Origin: Stentor roeselii
Lineage: Eukaryota > Ciliophora > Heterotrichea > Heterotrichida > Stentoridae
Assembly: GCA_006503475.1 (NCBI GenBank)
Contig: RSEH01000164.1
Span: forward strand, 45,163 to 109,162
DNA length: 64,000 nucleotides
Direction of reading: 5' to 3'
The first letter of the stretch is position 1. The number at the start of each line of letters is the position of its first letter. This document shows, piece by piece, positions 61,358-64,000 of this stretch. Made by a program: the position numbers and the translations under genes. The notes under the pieces are model-generated. The model was given only the letters and a program-made list of their open reading frames with translations. It did not search any database and was not told the origin of the DNA.

Positions 61358-62077
61358 ATGTCAATTAATCTTGCACCAGAACAAGAAGCTGCTTTAAAAG
61401 AGCTTCAAGAAAGAGTCATTGAATTTGAAGTAGACTCTCGATACTCGTCTCCAGCAGCTTTAGTAAGGATTTTGACTGCTCGTGACTTCAAAGTAAACGA
61501 CGCTTTCACCATGTGGCTCAGGTGGGTGGACTGGCGACAGCAGTACCGTCCAGAGCTTATCACGAGTGACGAGATGTTGAGACAAACGCAGACTGGCAAA
61601 GCGTTTTTTCATGGTTTTGATAAAAAAGGCCGTCCTTGTCTTATCGTGCGAGTGAGACATCATTTTCCTAGGGACTTTACTCCTGAAGAAACATTGAGAT
61701 TCAGCATCTATCTTGCTGAAAAAGCATGTCGAATGGCGGATGAAGCTGGAACAGGACAGATTTGCATGATTTATGATAGAGGAGAAATCACGGATGAGAA
61801 TCAAGACCCGAATCTTATCAGTCTTGTTAAAGAAATGGCTGAAATTTTTAAAGATTTTTATGCTGAAAGACTCGCTGCTCTTTATGTACTTCATATCAGC
61901 TGGTTTCATTGGATTTTGTATCATGCTGTCAGACCTACTATACCCAAGAAGACTAGGGAAAAATTGCATGTTATGAGAAATGCTGGCGGGTTGCTCGAGT
62001 TCTTCGAGGCCGACCAGCTAATGGTAGAATATGGAGGAAGAAATCCCTTCATCCCCGAGTATCCTTTGAGAGATTAG
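61358..62077 (+). CDS. CRAL-TRIO (Sec14-like) lipid-binding protein
   Basis: 239 residues from the ATG at 61358. The N-terminal helical part (LVRILTARDFKVNDAFTMWL then RWVDWRQQYRP) is the CRAL-TRIO-N element. The lipid-binding domain follows: GFDKKGRPCLIVRVRHHFPR, GTGQICMIYDRGEITDENQD, YAERLAALYVLHISWFHWIL, the ordered Sec14-type strand/helix series. Sec14-like proteins bind phosphatidylinositol and other lipids and couple lipid transfer to signalling or trafficking. No extra domains. Confidence 0.88.
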   Translation: MSINLAPEQEAALKELQERVIEFEVDSRYSSPAALVRILTARDFKVNDAFTMWLRWVDWRQQYRPELITSDEMLRQTQTGKAFFHGFDKKGRPCLIVRVRHHFPRDFTPEETLRFSIYLAEKACRMADEAGTGQICMIYDRGEITDENQDPNLISLVKEMAEIFKDFYAERLAALYVLHISWFHWILYHAVRPTIPKKTREKLHVMRNAGGLLEFFEADQLMVEYGGRNPFIPEYPLRD

Positions 62078-62095
62078 AGATAATTATTTATTATT

Positions 62096-62917
62096 ATGAT
62101 TGACGCAAGAGAAACACATGTCAGGAGATGCAAAGTTACATTCGCTTGCTTATTAGCTGTGCTTAATGTATCCAGTACTTAGATCACGCTTGTCGTTGTT
62201 TTTTTCGTTGAAATCGACCCGATTTTAAAACTTTTTACAGAAGTCACAGACTGGATTTTTTTTAACCCAGGAGTAGGAATGTTAGCTTTGATAGGAGGCT
62301 ACATCGTCGCTATTGCCATGATGATTCCAACCTCTCTCTTTATTTTCGCAATGGGACTCGAATGTCACAAACTTTTAGGAACTTTTCCAGGGTACTTCGT
62401 GGGTTTAATCCTTGGAACAATCAGCACAATTTGTGGATGTTCTCTTGCTTTTTTGTTTTCAAGATACCTGTTAAAATCAGCGATTCTTTCATATGTGACA
62501 AATGACAGCTACAGAGCCAGAGCGATTTTAATGGCTTTAGAAAATGACGGGTTTAAACTGGTGACTCTTTTTCGACTTGCTCCGATTTTTCCTTTTAGTC
62601 TTTTGAATTATGCACTCGGGGCTTCTAGTGTCAGTTTTAAGAATTATTTGTTTGGGTCTATCGGGTTTATTCCTAAACTCGCGCTTTACTTTTACCTCGC
62701 GGTTTCTATTGGGTCTATCAGTGAAGCGGTTAATAAACAGAGAGATGATCAGACACAACTTATTATTCTTTTAAGTGTTGGAGCGTTTTTTAGTGTTTTG
62801 GCTGGAATTTATGTCACTGTTGTTGCGAGAAGAGAATTGAATAGAATACTTGATGAAACTCAAACTACGATTATTTTTGAAAATTCTTCGTCGAATATGG
62901 AAGCTCCGATTTTGTAG
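62096..62917 (+). CDS. VTT-domain membrane protein (TVP38/TMEM64/DedA-like)
   Basis: 268 residues from two exons after removing a 15-nt intron (62168-62182). Exon 1 (24 codons) supplies the N-terminal cytosolic tail and start of the first membrane helix. Multiple membrane segments follow. The VTT signature is clear: FSRYLLKSAIL, then FKLVTLFRLAPIFPFSLLNY with ALGASSVSFKNYLFGS, and a following helix. VTT proteins act in membrane contact or lipid scrambling and trafficking in Golgi/ER. The RLAPIFPF motif is the most conserved part of the family. Confidence 0.9.
62168..62182 (+). other. 15-nt intron (VTT-domain gene)
   Basis: gtatccagtacttag. Phase 0; removal joins LLAVLN to ITLVVVFF within the first membrane helix. 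Confidence 0.9.
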
Positions 62918-63845
62918 TGGTGGTGGAGATTTTATGCTAGTAGATAAGGTTAATGGTAGGGGTTAGATTAGAAAGGATTTGCTTTTGAGGTGAAGGGTTT
63001 TTATTGTGATTAAGTAAATAGATATGATTTTTTTTAAGGTGTTAGTTTTTTTGAAATGGTTGAATAAGTTTAGGATATTTTGAACAAGTTGATAAATTAA
63101 TTAAAATGAACTTTAGAGAAGAATTATCTTAAATAATGTTGCCTTTTTGAATGACTGAAACTCTAAAAAACATCTAAGAAGAAATAGGTAAATTTGAATA
63201 ATTTCATCATAATCTTATTACTTAGTTATAAAATATCTTATTTGCTGACATTCAAATGAAACACTGATTTTTTATCACCTCATTATAATCAAGGAATATA
63301 AAAAAAAAATTAATAGATGAGGCCATTATAAAAATTCGGCATTACTAAAATAAAAATTTCTCAATTTAGTCATATCTACAAATTCTATCAATAAAAATTA
63401 ATCAATATTAATTAATATCGAACATCTGTCGAAAATTATCCAAAATGAAATCAACTCTGATCCATAAAATTCATCAGACTATCATAGTACTCCAAAGCAC
63501 TTTCTAAACCTTAAACCTTTACAGACAATTCAAATTCTCGAAAGATCTATCTAAAAACATTAGCTATATTAAGAGATGTGGCTAGACCAGATAATGAAAA
63601 TTTTCTAATTCAAACCAATTTTATAGAGAAATTCAGACAGATAGTTGATATTTTTTCTTGAAATAAATTTTACAAAGTTTTCAATCAATTCACCTAAAAT
63701 AAAAAATCATTATTTTATATAGTTTAATATTTGAAAATTCCTAAATTACATCATATCAGGTTCACTGATAGATCCAAGGATTGAAAAAGTTTCAATATGA
63801 AGACGATATTTTACCTGATTAAATTTTGGTATAGAAATTTACTAA
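62918..63845. other. ORF-free AT-rich spacer
   Basis: About 0.9 kb between the VTT gene stop and the stop of a convergent minus-strand gene. No RNA gene or repeat seen. Confidence 0.45.
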
Positions 63846-64000
63846 CTAAGTTTGAACTTCATGAGGAGTATCTTGAATTGGATGTACTGCTCCTGATAGT
63901 ATTGAAGGAGCGTGCTCATGATGAACGGCAGGGCTAAATTTTATCATTTCCATAAAGCTAGTCAGCTGCTTGGGAACTTCTCTCAAGACTTCTGCTGCTA
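63846..64000 (-). CDS. 3' end of a minus-strand gene running past the right edge
   Basis: 50 codons reading AAEVLREVPKQLTSFMEMIK ... and ending HEVQT before a TAG (complement of 63846-63848). Composition is clearly protein-like and no other frame is open here. The family is not recognised from this tail. Confidence 0.75.
   Translation of the reverse strand, partial: AAEVLREVPKQLTSFMEMIKFSPAVHHEHAPSILSGAVHPIQDTPHEVQT

Noticed and set aside
1-64000. CRISPR arrays, insertion sequences, tRNA genes or telomeric repeats
   Set aside because: No repeat-spacer pattern, transposase, cloverleaf-type B-box or regular telomeric array was found by eye on either strand.

Overview
The window looks like a macronuclear contig of a heterotrich ciliate, most likely a Stentor. 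Three things point there. Reading frames can only be joined by removing introns of exactly 15 nt (seven found, GTA/GTG...TAG or CAG). The code appears standard: a 2,589-residue IP3-receptor-like protein is free of TAA, TAG and TGA and uses TGG for Trp, which argues against Blepharisma. The DNA is AT-rich and gene-dense, with neighbouring genes sometimes only 4-30 bp apart. The gene content also fits (a ciliary inner-microtubule protein, PKG-like proteins, an IP3 receptor, many kinases). No sequence search was run; family names rest on motifs read from the translations.

Layout. 1-13,113: a possible gene tail, an R2R3 MYB protein, two small basic or coiled-coil proteins, the IP3-receptor-like channel, a Cys-rich protein and two small unknowns. 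13,145-19,164: a PKG-like protein with a degenerate kinase active site and a PH-CLU-TPR protein. 19,165-32,474: a looser, AT-rich accessory island holding a large STAND (NLR-like) NTPase with TPRs, a four-TM protein and three tandem paralogues that combine an ARTC-like ADP-ribosyltransferase domain with a receiver-like C-terminal domain. 32,475-37,948: coiled-coil and zinc-finger proteins and an SLC44 choline-transporter-like protein. 37,949-42,153: a long ORF-free stretch, a decayed copy of a front-end fatty-acid desaturase, and the intact desaturase just downstream. 43,149-50,716: an EF-hand protein, a CFAP141-like ciliary protein, two paralogous small secreted proteins separated by a 4 x 64 bp tandem repeat, and a second PKG-like protein with a degenerate active site. 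50,751-62,917: a dense block with an EF-hand/PH-like/kinase protein, a PSTK-like kinase, an eIF4G-like MIF4G protein, an Aurora-like kinase, a SpoU methyltransferase with a previously split C-terminal exon, PLAC8, DUF1152, CRAL-TRIO and VTT proteins. The window ends inside a minus-strand gene.

Functionally, much of the window concerns signalling: Ca2+ release (IP3 receptor), Ca2+ sensing (EF-hand protein, EF-hand kinase) and cyclic-nucleotide sensing (two PKG-like proteins that may be regulatory rather than catalytic). The most unusual part is 19-32 kb, where an NLR-like NTPase lies near a tandem ADP-ribosyltransferase family. That arrangement resembles a defence or self-recognition locus, but that reading is inference.
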